64,000 bases of DNA. It comes from Kineosporiaceae bacterium. Lineage in GTDB: Bacteria; Actinomycetota; Actinomycetes; Actinomycetales; Kineosporiaceae. Shown in pieces: positions 1-8,374 of the stretch. The DNA is taken from contig JAEUJN010000017.1 in NCBI GenBank assembly GCA_016794595.1, forward strand, positions 1-64,000, written 5' to 3'. Under the pieces are notes generated by a model. The model was not told the origin of the DNA, searched no databases, and saw only the letters and a program-made list of their open reading frames with translations. Both the position numbers and the translations under genes were made by a program. Numbering within the stretch: the stretch's first letter is position 1; every line of letters starts with the position of its first letter.

Positions 1-616
1 ACAGGCGATGCTGATCGAGCAGGTGGAACGACTCATCGAGCGTTTCTACGCCAAGGTGCAGATCGACCCGGAAACGATCGAGGCGGTCTCGGCGATGATC
101 CATGCCCGGTTCGACGAGATGATGGCCGAAGGAGCCGCCGAACTCGCCGACCTCGCGTCTCGGAGGACCCAGCTCGGAGTCGAGCAGCAGAAGCTGCTCC
201 AGGCTCACTATGCAGGGGCGATCCCGCTCGATCTGCTCAAGCGGGAACAGGACCGGATCACCGCGTCGCTGGAGACCATCGAGTACCGGATCACCGCGCA
301 CCACGGCCACTACGCCGACGCGAGAGAGAACCTCGACGACTCACTGAAACTGCTGTCCAACGCCGCCGACATCTACGAGCACGCCGACGATGCGAACCGT
401 CGGCTCCTCAACCAGGCGCTGTTCAAGACGATCTACATCGACGAGGACAACGACGTGCGCGTCGGCTACCGCAACCCGTACGACGGGCTGAGCATCCCCG
501 GCCTCCATGCCGACGCACTGAGCTGGGCCGCCGAGGCAAAGAAAATGGGCCAGGCTGACCCCGCGACCAAGGGCGGACCCTTGGTCGCGAGTTCAAACCT
601 GACCCGTTTGGGGTGA
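1..616 (+). CDS. Large serine recombinase, C-terminal part (5' end outside window)
   Basis: The frame is open at the left edge, so only about the last 200 residues are seen. They form a charged, helical, coiled-coil-like region: a stretch around QAHYAGAIPLDLLKREQDRI is typical of the segment after the zinc ribbon in large serine recombinases, and YRNPYDGL lies near the end. The catalytic serine domain would be upstream and cannot be checked. The last codons run across the 3' end of the neighbouring tRNA-His gene on the other strand, and the stop TGA lies inside the tRNA. This fits an integrase gene at the border of an element inserted at that tRNA. The family call rests on remembered similarity of the coiled-coil part. 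Confidence 0.75.
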   Translation, partial: QAMLIEQVERLIERFYAKVQIDPETIEAVSAMIHARFDEMMAEGAAELADLASRRTQLGVEQQKLLQAHYAGAIPLDLLKREQDRITASLETIEYRITAHHGHYADARENLDDSLKLLSNAADIYEHADDANRRLLNQALFKTIYIDEDNDVRVGYRNPYDGLSIPGLHADALSWAAEAKKMGQADPATKGGPLVASSNLTRLG

Positions 617-685
617 GTGACGGGACTCGAACCCGCGACCCTCTGGACCACAACCAGATGCTCTACCAGCTGAGCTACACCCACC
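609..685 (-). tRNA. tRNA-His (GTG anticodon)
   Basis: On the minus strand a full cloverleaf can be drawn. The acceptor arms are GTGGGTG and CACTCAC with one G-U pair, the D-arm starts TAGCTCAG, the anticodon loop is TTGTGGT (anticodon GTG) on the stem TCTGG/CCAGA, and the T-loop is TTCGAGT. CCA is encoded. The base before position 1 is G and the discriminator is C, which gives the extra G-1:C73 pair diagnostic of tRNA-His. The recombinase gene on the other strand ends inside its 3' part. Confidence 0.96.
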
Positions 686-730
686 ATGGCCGCTCACCGC
701 GGACCGTGCGGAAGCATACCGCCTGGGACG

Positions 731-1378
731 TCAGGCCGGTGCGCCCCGGTACTTGGCGGCCACCGCCCGCGCGGTGTCGCTGTCCGGTCCCGGCGGGGGC
801 ACGAACAGGGCCTCCCGGTAGTAGCGCAATTCGTTGATGCTGTCCCGGATGTCGGCGAGCGCTCGGTGGCCGCCGTTCTTCTCCGGCGAGGCGAAGTACA
901 CCCGGGGGTACCACCGCCGCGCCAGCTCCTTGATCGAGGAGACGTCGATGATCCGGTAGTGCAGGTGGGCATCCAGCTCGGGCATGTCCCGGGCCAGGAA
1001 GCCCCGGTCGGTGGCCACCGAGTTGCCCGCCAGAGGCGCCTTGCGCGCCTCGGGCACCCAGGCGCGGACATAGTCCATGACCGCGTGCTGAGCGTGGTCG
1101 AGGGTGACCCCCTCGGCGAGCTGGTCCAGCAGCTTGGACGTGGTGTGCATCTGCCGGACGACGTCCTGCATCTGGGCGAGTGCGGCGTCCGGTGGCCGGA
1201 TGACGATGTCGATCCCCTCGCCGAGCACGCTCAGTTCCGAGTCGGTGATCAGGACGGCGACCTCGATCAGAGCGTCGGCCACCAGGTCCAGGCCGGTCAT
1301 CTCGCAGTCGATCCACACGATCCGGTCCTGGGAGCGCTCACCCGGCTTCGGGCTGCTGACTGTGGGCACGGCGGTCAC
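731..1378 (-). CDS. orn: Oligoribonuclease
   Basis: DEDDh 3'-5' exoribonuclease that degrades 2-5 nt RNAs and linear dinucleotides such as pGpG in the cytosol. The first exonuclease motif DCEMTGLD lies at residues 24-31, followed by LIEVAVLITD, the central GNSVATDRGFLARDMPELD and the C-terminal HRALADIRDSI. These supply the acidic residues and the HxxxxxD histidine of the family. I chose the GTG start because it gives 215 residues, close to the usual 180-215, whereas the upstream extension to 251 is low-complexity. It is transcribed divergently from the PrsW gene and is followed by tRNA-His. Confidence 0.95.
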   Translation of the reverse strand: MTAVPTVSSPKPGERSQDRIVWIDCEMTGLDLVADALIEVAVLITDSELSVLGEGIDIVIRPPDAALAQMQDVVRQMHTTSKLLDQLAEGVTLDHAQHAVMDYVRAWVPEARKAPLAGNSVATDRGFLARDMPELDAHLHYRIIDVSSIKELARRWYPRVYFASPEKNGGHRALADIRDSINELRYYREALFVPPPGPDSDTARAVAAKYRGAPA

Positions 1379-1459
1379 TCTACGACGCCACCTGGCCGAT
1401 TCCGTGCGTCGCGGGCGATCATCGGCCGACCCGGCCCCCCACGCGCTGTCGAAGGCGAC

Positions 1460-1465
1460 TAGCCT
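1460..1465 (+). promoter_or_regulatory. Candidate -10 box of a leaderless prsW promoter
   Basis: The hexamer TAGCCT sits exactly 7 nt before the ATG of the PrsW gene. The same hexamer with the same spacing precedes ettA. A TANNNT box 6-8 nt upstream of a start codon is the usual signature of leaderless transcripts in actinobacteria. No convincing -35 element is visible. Confidence 0.5.
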
Positions 1466-1472
1466 CGGCGCG

Positions 1473-2639
1473 ATGGTCATGTCCACGCCTCAGCCCCTGG
1501 GTGGCTCTCCGTATCAGCCGCCGGGCTCGCTGCCGCCGTCGGGCCGGGGGGCGAGTCGCGCCCGCAGCGTCCTGGTGCGCACGGTCGTCGTCCTGCTCAC
1601 CGTGGGCAGTGGGCTGATGACCGTCGCGGCGATCTCGGTGGAGACCGGGTTCACCGGGCTGGTCACCGGGTTGGTCCTGGCCGCCGTCCCCACCTTTCCG
1701 GTGATCGCCACCTTCCTCTGGCTGGATCGCTACGAGGCCGAGCCCGCGCACCTGCTCGCCTTCGCCTTTGCCTGGGGTGCCGGGGTGGCCACCCTGGCCG
1801 CGCTGCTGATCAACACGGCCTCCGTCGACGCGATCACCGCCGCCGGCGGCGACCCCACCCTGGGTGCGGTGTTCGTGGCGCCGCTGACCGAGGAGTTCTT
1901 CAAGGGGCTGGCGGTGCTGCTGATCCTGCTCATCCGCCGCCGCGAGTTCGACGGCATCGTCGACGGCATCGTCTACGCCGGGATGGCGGGTATCGGGTTC
2001 GCGTTCGTGGAGAACATCCTCTACCTGGGCCGGACCCTGGGTGACGGAGGCGCCGCCACCGCGGCCGTGTTCATCCTGCGCTGCGTGGTCTCACCGTTCG
2101 CTCACCCCTTGTTCACCGGCGCCATCGGTGTGGGGCTGGGCATCGCCTCCCGGACCCGCAACGTGCTGGTGGCGATCCTCGCCCCGGTGCTCGGCTTCCT
2201 GGGGGCCGTGCTCTTGCACGGTGCCTGGAACCTCTCGGCGTCCTCGGGTTTCAACGGGTTCCTGACCGGCTACGTGCTGCTCCAGGTCCCGGTCTTCGTC
2301 GCCTTCGGCGCGATGGCGGTCCTCGCCCGCCGCCGTGAGGGACGACTGATCCAGCGGCACCTGACCGTCTATGCCGCGACCGGCTGGCTGAGTGCCGCCG
2401 AGATCCGCATGCTCGGCTCGCTCGTCGAACGCCGGCAGGCGCGCACGTGGGCCCGCGGAGTCGGTGGGTCGCTCGCCGAGCGGGCCATGGACGAGTTTCA
2501 GGACCTTGGCAGCGAGCTGGCGTTCCTGCGCGAGCGCATGGTGCGTGGTGCGGCGGCCGCCGACGCCCGCCACCATGAGTTGGCGATGCTGACCTCGATG
2601 TCCCGTTTGCGTCAGCTCTACAGCAGCCCGCGCCGCTAG
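1473..2639 (+). CDS. PrsW-family intramembrane metalloprotease
   Basis: Polytopic membrane protein of 388 residues. After a Pro/Gly-rich cytosolic head (1-30) come about eight hydrophobic segments. The three family motifs are present: EEFFKG at 140-145, FVEN at 178-181 and a histidine in FAHPLFTG near 211, with a second LLHGAWN histidine further on. In Bacillus, PrsW cleaves anti-sigma factor RsiW inside the membrane; the substrate here is unknown. A hydrophilic tail of roughly 100 residues follows the last membrane segment. The start is the ATG next to the candidate leaderless promoter; a second in-frame ATG lies 6 nt downstream. It is divergent from orn. Confidence 0.85.
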   Translation: MVMSTPQPLGGSPYQPPGSLPPSGRGASRARSVLVRTVVVLLTVGSGLMTVAAISVETGFTGLVTGLVLAAVPTFPVIATFLWLDRYEAEPAHLLAFAFAWGAGVATLAALLINTASVDAITAAGGDPTLGAVFVAPLTEEFFKGLAVLLILLIRRREFDGIVDGIVYAGMAGIGFAFVENILYLGRTLGDGGAATAAVFILRCVVSPFAHPLFTGAIGVGLGIASRTRNVLVAILAPVLGFLGAVLLHGAWNLSASSGFNGFLTGYVLLQVPVFVAFGAMAVLARRREGRLIQRHLTVYAATGWLSAAEIRMLGSLVERRQARTWARGVGGSLAERAMDEFQDLGSELAFLRERMVRGAAAADARHHELAMLTSMSRLRQLYSSPRR

Positions 2640-2659
2640 CCGGCTCGCCGGCAACCCGA

Positions 2660-2735
2660 TGGCAGGCCCGGAGGGACTCGAACCCCCAACCAGCCGGGTA
2701 GAAACCGGATGCTCTGTCCATTGAGCTACGGGCCC
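2660..2735 (-). tRNA. tRNA-Arg (TCT anticodon)
   Basis: The minus strand folds as a 76-nt tRNA. The acceptor arms are GGGCCCG and CGGGCCT (one G-U pair), the D-arm is GCTCAATGGACAGAGC, the anticodon loop TTTCTAC (anticodon TCT, reading AGA/AGG) sits on a CCGG/CCGG stem, the T-loop is TTCGAGT, the discriminator is G, and CCA is encoded. It reads the AGA/AGG arginine codons, rare in such GC-rich genomes. It lies convergent with the PrsW gene. Confidence 0.96.
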
Positions 2736-2904
2736 CTGCGCGTGCTCAGAGTAGCCGTTGGGCGATGGATGGGGTCCGGCTCGGTGCACACGGTGGTTGT
2801 TTTGGCAAGATGTGCCGCTCAGGGCAGGCTGTGGCCCGACCATGGTGTCGGCCGGCTCGAGCGGCGTGACGTTCGAGGGCCGATGGAGGGGACGGGAGGC
2901 AGGG

Positions 2905-4731
2905 GTGGAGCAGCAGGTCGGCGCCGCCCGTTCGGACGTGCCCGGCGTACCGATCGAGGCCGAGAGCGTCGACGGAGCGCTGTTGTCCCTGCCGGGTGAG
3001 CACGAGGAGCCGCTGGACCTGCTCGAGGCCAGCGAGCTGCTGCGTACCGAGCTCGGCGCGCTGCGGCTGCCGCTGACCCTGCCCGGGGTGGACCAGGGAC
3101 GCCGCGAGAGGGACACCCTGATCGCCCAGCTGGACGACTACCTCCTGCCGCGGCTGCGCCGGATGGACGCCCCGGTGTTGGCCGTGGTCGGCGGGTCCAC
3201 CGGCGCCGGCAAGTCGACCCTGGTGAACTCCCTGGTCCGTCGCGAGGTGACCCGATCGGGGGTGCTACGCCCCACCACCCGCTCACCCGTGCTGGTCCAC
3301 CACCCCTACGACTCGGGTGCCTTCCTGTCCCAGCGCATCCTGCCGGGCCTTGCCCGCGTCACCTCGGAAGCTCCCGAGCCCGCCCAGCCGATCGACGTGG
3401 ACGCCCCCCGCGCGACGGCCCTGCGCCTGGTCCCGCACGACGGGATGCCGACCGGGATCGCCATCGTGGACGCCCCGGACATCGACTCCCTGGTCGAGAC
3501 CAACCGTGACCTTGCCAAGCAGCTCCTGGCCGCCGCCGACCTGTGGATCTTCGTGACCACCGCCGCCCGCTACGCCGATGCCGTGCCGTGGGACATGTTG
3601 CGCCAGGCCGTCGACCGAGGGGTCTCGGTGGCCGTCGTCCTGGACCGGGTGCCGCCGCCGGCCATGCAGGAGGTGCGTTCCCACCTGGCGACGCTGCTGC
3701 GAGACCGCGGCCTGGCGACGTCCCCGATGTTCACCATCCCCGAGAGCCCCCGATCGGCCGAGGGCTTCCTGCCCCGGGACGTCGTCCAGCCGCTGGTCTC
3801 GTGGCTGACCCGGCTGGCCAAGGACGCCCGCAGCCGGGACGTCGTCATCCGGCGTACCCTGGTCGGCGCGCTCGACAGCCTGCGGGACCGGATCCCGACG
3901 ATCGCCTCCTGCGCCGATGACCAGGTCGCGGCCGACGAGCGCCTGCGGGACGACCTCGACGAGGTCTATGCGGCCGCCGCGGACACCCTCGAGCACAGCC
4001 TGGGCGACGGCACGGTGGTGCGTGGCGAGGTGCTCGCCCGGTGGCTGGAGCTGATCGGGACCGGCGACCTGTTCAAGAGCATGGACGCCACCGAGCCAGG
4101 GGTACTGGACCGGTTGGCCGGTAGCGGGCCGGGCAAGCCGTTGCAGACCCAGCAGCTCGACGCCGCCATCCAGACCGGGACGGCATCGGTGATCCGGGCT
4201 GTCGCCCAACGGGCAGCGGACGCCGCGGTGGACCGGTGGCGGACCCGACCCGAGGGGGAGGGCCTGCTGGCTGCGGCCGGCGGGGGCTCGATCGGCGAGC
4301 AGCGACTGGCGCCCGACATCGATGCCAGGCTGGCCCGGACCATCCGGGACTGGCAGGCCTCGGTGCTCGAGGACGTCCGCGAGCAGGTGGCCGAGCTGCG
4401 GGCCGGGGCGCGCGCAGCGTCCCTCGGGCCGGAGATGGCTGCCCTGATCGTCATGCTCGGCGCCTACGCCGCCACCACCGGGGGTGAGTCGAGGGGGGAC
4501 ACCGCTGCCGGGGCGGCAGCGGCGGCGCACAGCATCCTCGAAGCGGTGTTCGGCGACCACGCAGCCCAGGCGCTGACCTCCCGGGCGCGGGCGGATCTGG
4601 TGGCCAGATCGGGCACGATCCTGGACGCCGAGCGCGCCAGGATCGAGAGTCTGCTGGACCGGGCCGAGGTCCGCGATGGACGAGGTGAGATGCTCAGGGC
4701 ACTGACCATGGCGATCGAGGAGGCACGCTGA
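2905..4731 (+). CDS. Dynamin-like P-loop GTPase, first of a tandem pair
   Basis: A 608-residue protein with a GTPase domain near the N-terminus: P-loop GGSTGAGKS at 96-104, a switch region with IVDAPDIDS, and a hydrophobic strand WIFVTTAARYAD. No canonical NKxD motif is visible (VVLDRVPPP takes that place). A long helical region follows, and a short hydrophobic stretch AALIVMLGAYA near residue 515 may contact membrane. The GTG start was chosen because GGGAGG lies 5 nt upstream and the upstream codons look non-coding. The next GTPase gene begins 1 nt after the stop, so the two are surely co-transcribed. Paired dynamin-like GTPases act in membrane remodelling in other actinobacteria, but orthology to DynA/DynB is unproven. 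Confidence 0.8.
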   Translation: MEQQVGAARSDVPGVPIEAESVDGALLSLPGEHEEPLDLLEASELLRTELGALRLPLTLPGVDQGRRERDTLIAQLDDYLLPRLRRMDAPVLAVVGGSTGAGKSTLVNSLVRREVTRSGVLRPTTRSPVLVHHPYDSGAFLSQRILPGLARVTSEAPEPAQPIDVDAPRATALRLVPHDGMPTGIAIVDAPDIDSLVETNRDLAKQLLAAADLWIFVTTAARYADAVPWDMLRQAVDRGVSVAVVLDRVPPPAMQEVRSHLATLLRDRGLATSPMFTIPESPRSAEGFLPRDVVQPLVSWLTRLAKDARSRDVVIRRTLVGALDSLRDRIPTIASCADDQVAADERLRDDLDEVYAAAADTLEHSLGDGTVVRGEVLARWLELIGTGDLFKSMDATEPGVLDRLAGSGPGKPLQTQQLDAAIQTGTASVIRAVAQRAADAAVDRWRTRPEGEGLLAAAGGGSIGEQRLAPDIDARLARTIRDWQASVLEDVREQVAELRAGARAASLGPEMAALIVMLGAYAATTGGESRGDTAAGAAAAAHSILEAVFGDHAAQALTSRARADLVARSGTILDAERARIESLLDRAEVRDGRGEMLRALTMAIEEAR

Positions 4732-4732
4732 G

Positions 4733-6367
4733 GTGAGGGTTGCCGCCCGCGTGGGGGTCGCCGGAGTGGGGCCCGACCTGGCGACACGTGCCGAGTGTCT
4801 CGACCAGGCGCTGACCGCCGGTCGCGATCGCCTCGATCCCAAGGCCGCCGCCTACGCCCGCGCCGTGATCGATCGCACCGGGGAACGACTGCGCCTCGGC
4901 CCGCACTTCACCATCGTCGCGCTGGTCGGTGCCACCGGGAGCGGCAAGTCCACGTTGTTCAACGCCCTGGCCGGGATGGACCTGGCCGAGACCGGCGTGC
5001 GCCGCCCCACCACCGGCCGCGCCATGGCCTGCGTCTGGGGTGAGGATCACGCCGAGGCCCTGCTCGACTGGCTCGAGGTGCCGCGTCGTCACCGCACCCG
5101 CCGCGAGACCATCCTGGACGCCGACCGCGAGTCGGAGCTGCGGGGCCTGATCCTGCTCGACATGCCCGACCACGACTCCACCCAGGTCGCCCACCGGCTC
5201 GAGGTGGATCGTCTGGTGGAGCTGGTCGACCTGCTGGTCTGGGTGGTGGACCCGCAGAAGTACGCCGACGAGGCGCTGCACCACGGCTACCTCAAGCGCC
5301 TGCACAACCACGACGGCGTGATGGTCGTGGTGCTCAACCAGATCGACAAGTTGGCTCCGATCGAGGCCGAGACCTGCAAGCGCGACCTGCGCCGTCTGCT
5401 GGACTCCGACGGGTTGGAGTCGGTGCGGCTGCTGGTCACCTCGGCGGCCACCGGATTGGGAGTGGAGGACTTGCGCCGTCTGCTGGCCGAGGTGGTCGAC
5501 GTCCAGGGGGCGGTGGCCGCGCGGGCGGCGGCCGACATGGATCGGGCGGCTCGCCGGCTCATGCAGTCCGTCGCCGACACCGAGCCCGACCCCTCCGACC
5601 TGACCGGTGCCGACGAACTGGTGGGCGCCCTCGCCCAGGCTGCCGGGGTGCCCGTGGTCCTGGACGCGGTGAGCGCGGACTACCGCCGACAGGCGGACCA
5701 GGCACTGGGCTGGCCGTTCCTGCGCTGGTGGGGGCGGTTGCGCCCGGACCCCCTGCGCCGGCTGCAGCTCGACAGCGGGGTCGAGGGAGAGCTGCGCGAG
5801 ATCGCCCGGGCCCGGATGCCCGAGGTGTCCCAGGCGCAGAGGTCGCGGGTCGAGCTCTCCGTGCGCCAGGTGGTCAGCGGTGTGACCGATGTGCTGCCCC
5901 AGCCGTGGGCCGACAGCGTGCGGGAGGTGGCCACCCGCCCGGACGCCGACCTGTCGCAGGCGCTGGACCAGGCCGTTGCCTCGGTGGACCTCGAACTGAC
6001 CGAGCCGACGTGGTGGTCGGCGGTGCGGTGGAGCCAGTTGGCGCTGGCGGCGCTGGCCGTGGTCGGGTTCGGCTGGCTGGCCCTGCTCGGCCTGCTGGCA
6101 TTCCTGTCCGTCGACGTCGGTACCCCCTCTGTCGGTGCCGTCCCGGTGCCGCACCTGCTGCTGGGAGTCGGCCTGGTGGGCGGCCTGCTGCTCACCCTGG
6201 TGGCGCATCGGGTCGCAGTCGCCGGGGCCACCCGTCGACGGATGGCCGTGGCCTCCCAATTGCGCGACGCCGTCCAGGATGCTGCCTGGTCGCATGTGAT
6301 CGCCCCGGTCGCCGAGGTACTCAACGACCACCGGACGGCCCGCGAGGCGCTGCAGCGTTCGGTCTGA
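4733..6367 (+). CDS. Membrane-anchored GTPase (YfjP-like), second of the pair
   Basis: This 544-residue protein has a complete GTPase core: P-loop GATGSGKS at 66-73, switch LLDMPDHDS, base-recognition motif NQID (a variant of NKxD) and the following TSAATG. Two transmembrane helices lie in the C-terminal quarter, around WSQLALAALAVVGFGWLALL and LLLGVGLVGGLLLTLV, with a short basic cytosolic tail. This layout matches the YfjP/EngA-related membrane GTPases often found next to a dynamin-like partner in actinobacteria. The GTG start follows the upstream stop by one base. A hetero-oligomeric complex with the upstream GTPase is an inference from this coupling. Confidence 0.82.
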   Translation: MRVAARVGVAGVGPDLATRAECLDQALTAGRDRLDPKAAAYARAVIDRTGERLRLGPHFTIVALVGATGSGKSTLFNALAGMDLAETGVRRPTTGRAMACVWGEDHAEALLDWLEVPRRHRTRRETILDADRESELRGLILLDMPDHDSTQVAHRLEVDRLVELVDLLVWVVDPQKYADEALHHGYLKRLHNHDGVMVVVLNQIDKLAPIEAETCKRDLRRLLDSDGLESVRLLVTSAATGLGVEDLRRLLAEVVDVQGAVAARAAADMDRAARRLMQSVADTEPDPSDLTGADELVGALAQAAGVPVVLDAVSADYRRQADQALGWPFLRWWGRLRPDPLRRLQLDSGVEGELREIARARMPEVSQAQRSRVELSVRQVVSGVTDVLPQPWADSVREVATRPDADLSQALDQAVASVDLELTEPTWWSAVRWSQLALAALAVVGFGWLALLGLLAFLSVDVGTPSVGAVPVPHLLLGVGLVGGLLLTLVAHRVAVAGATRRRMAVASQLRDAVQDAAWSHVIAPVAEVLNDHRTAREALQRSV

Positions 6368-6407
6368 TTGACCTCGCGTTTACCTGACGTAGACCGAAGG
6401 TGGACGC

Positions 6408-6413
6408 TAGCGT
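6408..6413 (+). promoter_or_regulatory. Candidate -10 box for the multicopper oxidase gene
   Basis: TAGCGT lies 6 nt upstream of the ATG, and a CTGACG hexamer 18 bp further upstream could serve as the -35 element. The spacing suggests a leaderless or nearly leaderless transcript. Confidence 0.4.
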
Positions 6414-6419
6414 CCGGTC

Positions 6420-7703
6420 ATGCGTCATGGCTCACGCCGAGGTCCGTTCGACTCACCGATCGACGTCCACGGAGGCGCTGCCCGGCGCTCGTGGGTTCCC
6501 ATGGCAGCGTCCGCACTGGTCGGAGCGCTCCTGGTGGGCATGGCGTGGGTGGGAACGGCGCAGTTCCGGGACGCCACGTCGTCCCACGCGCCCACCGGTG
6601 GGGTGCCGAGCGGCACCCAGTACTGGACCTCGGTCCAGGGCGGGTATCACCCCACAGGTCGGGTGAGGACGTACTACCTCGGCGCTGTCGAGAGCGAGTG
6701 GGACTACGCCCCCGCGGGTCGGAACCTGATCACCGGCAAGCCGTTCGACGAGGTCGCCGGCGTCTTTCTCGGCCGCGGGAGGACCCGGATCGGGTCCACC
6801 TACGTCAAGTGTCTCTACCGCGCCTTCACCGGCCCCGACTTCTCCCGGCAGGTCGAGCGCCCCGCAGCCGAGGCATATCTGGGGTTCACCGGTCCGGTGA
6901 TCAGGGCCGAGGTCGGCGACACGATCAAGGTGGTCTTCCGCAACACCAACTGCCGGATCCCGGTGTCGGTGCACCCGCACGGCGTCTTCTACCTCAAGGC
7001 GTCCGAGGGTGCGCCGTATGCCGACAACACCTCGGGAACGGACACCCTGGACGACGCCGTGGCGGTGGGAGCCACGCACACCTACACCTGGCTGGTGCCG
7101 GATCGTGCCGGTCCCGGACCTCACGAGGGCAGCTCGGTGATGTGGATGTACCACTCCCACACCGATGAGGTGGCCGACACCTATGCAGGACTCCAGGGGT
7201 TCATGGTGATCACGGCGAAGGGTATGGCGCGGGAGGACGGCAGCCCCCGCGACGTCGATCACGAGGTGTTCGAGCTGTTCGCTGTGATGGACGAGAATCA
7301 GAGCGCCTACCTGAAGACCAACCTCGAGCGGTTGCCCTCGGCACCGGACGGTGCCCTGGCCGAGGACGAGGAGTTCGCCGAGTCCAACCTGATGCACTCG
7401 GTCAACGGTTTCATGTACGGCAACCAGCCCACGGTGACCCTCGCCAAGGGAGCCGCGGTGCGCTGGTACCTGATGAGCATGGGCACCGAGGTGGACCTGC
7501 ACACCCCCCACTGGCACGGCAACACCGCTGTCGCCGATGGCATGCGGGTCGACGTGGTGAGCCTGCTGCCAGCGGAGATGGTGACCGCGGACATGGTCCC
7601 GGACAATGTGGGCACCTGGCTCTTCCACTGTCACGTGAACGACCACCTGACCGCCGGGATGGTCTCGCTGTACCGAGTCGAGGACCGGCCGCCTGTCTCG
7701 TGA
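6420..7703 (+). CDS. Two-domain multicopper oxidase, secreted or membrane-tethered
   Basis: The protein has 427 residues with a signal/anchor helix at about 27-50. Two cupredoxin domains follow. Domain 1 carries HPHG (185-188) and HSH (245-247). Domain 2 carries HTPHWHG (361-367) and HCHVNDHLTAGM (403-414), which supplies the type-1 copper ligands Cys404, His409 and Met414. Domain 1 has no such cysteine. This fits a two-domain, ceruloplasmin-related oxidase with type-1 copper only in domain 2 and trinuclear sites formed between subunits. Such enzymes oxidise phenols or metal ions extracellularly; the substrate here is unknown. It stands alone between the GTPase pair and ssb. Confidence 0.88.
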   Translation: MRHGSRRGPFDSPIDVHGGAARRSWVPMAASALVGALLVGMAWVGTAQFRDATSSHAPTGGVPSGTQYWTSVQGGYHPTGRVRTYYLGAVESEWDYAPAGRNLITGKPFDEVAGVFLGRGRTRIGSTYVKCLYRAFTGPDFSRQVERPAAEAYLGFTGPVIRAEVGDTIKVVFRNTNCRIPVSVHPHGVFYLKASEGAPYADNTSGTDTLDDAVAVGATHTYTWLVPDRAGPGPHEGSSVMWMYHSHTDEVADTYAGLQGFMVITAKGMAREDGSPRDVDHEVFELFAVMDENQSAYLKTNLERLPSAPDGALAEDEEFAESNLMHSVNGFMYGNQPTVTLAKGAAVRWYLMSMGTEVDLHTPHWHGNTAVADGMRVDVVSLLPAEMVTADMVPDNVGTWLFHCHVNDHLTAGMVSLYRVEDRPPVS

Positions 7704-7758
7704 TGTCGGTGGCGAGGCGTCCCCACCCGGGCACCGTCGTCCCGTCGTCCACAGCTCG

Positions 7759-7780
7759 GGCGCCCGACCTCGCGGGCGCC
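7759..7780 (+). terminator. GC-rich hairpin after the multicopper oxidase gene
   Basis: A perfect 8-bp inverted repeat, GGCGCCCG and CGGGCGCC, is separated by a 6-nt loop. It lies in the 138-bp gap between the oxidase and ssb genes. There is no T-run, as is common for terminators in GC-rich actinobacteria, so termination is inferred from position. Confidence 0.45.
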
Positions 7781-7841
7781 GGCGCCTGGTCAGCAGGCTG
7801 GGCTCGGCCCGGCACGGTGCCGGTCCCGAGAGGAGACAGCG

Positions 7842-8336
7842 ATGAGGGACAACCACGTCAGCCTGACCGGGTTCGTCGCCACCGACCCGCACAGCACCCT
7901 GGTCAACGGCGAGAGCATGGTGGCGAGCTTCCGGCTCGGCTCGACCCCCCGGTACGTCGACCGGCGCAGCGGGCAGTGGGTGGACGGCAGGACCACCTGG
8001 GTGACCGTGAAGTGCTGGCGGCAGCTGGCCCGCAACGTGATGGCGTGTGCCACCAAGGGATCGCGGGTGGTGGTGACCGGCAAGCTGATCTCCTCGCAAT
8101 GGACCTCGGACGGCCAGCCGCGCTCCCGGGTGGAGATCGAGGCCGACACGATCGCCGTCGACCTGACGTACGGCACCGTCGACTTCCACAAGGTCAACTG
8201 GTCCGAGCCCACGCAGGCGGTCGAACAGCCGGAGGTCCTCGAATTGTCCGACCAGGTCGAGCGGGAGGCACTGGCCGCCGAACTCGGGGAACTGGGCGAG
8301 GCCTTCGAGGAGGAGCTCGAGCGGGCCGGCGTCTGA
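7842..8336 (+). CDS. ssb: Single-stranded DNA-binding protein paralogue without acidic tip
   Basis: An OB-fold ssDNA-binding protein of 164 residues. The N-terminus MRDNHVSLTGFVATDP and the segments VASFRLGSTPRY, TTWVTVKCWRQLARNV and GSRVVVTGKL are typical SSB strands. The C-terminus is a glutamate-rich helix ending ELERAGV and lacks the DDxPF-type tip through which housekeeping SSB recruits repair and replication proteins. It therefore looks like a secondary SSB, comparable to the tail-less SsbB of Streptomyces. GAGAGGAGA upstream serves as ribosome binding site. The neighbouring genes (copper oxidase, cobD) give no functional hint. Confidence 0.88.
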   Translation: MRDNHVSLTGFVATDPHSTLVNGESMVASFRLGSTPRYVDRRSGQWVDGRTTWVTVKCWRQLARNVMACATKGSRVVVTGKLISSQWTSDGQPRSRVEIEADTIAVDLTYGTVDFHKVNWSEPTQAVEQPEVLELSDQVEREALAAELGELGEAFEEELERAGV

Positions 8337-8374
8337 GGTCCGCCGGATGCCGGCGGGTGAGGCAGGATCATCGG

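Noticed and set aside
575-605. TTCAAAC resembling a tRNA T-loop just before tRNA-His
   Set aside because: The flanking bases do not form a T-stem, so it is not a duplicated tRNA 3' end.
8337-8374. Possible cobalamin riboswitch before cobD
   Set aside because: The gap is only 38 bp and no B12-box-like sequence is present.
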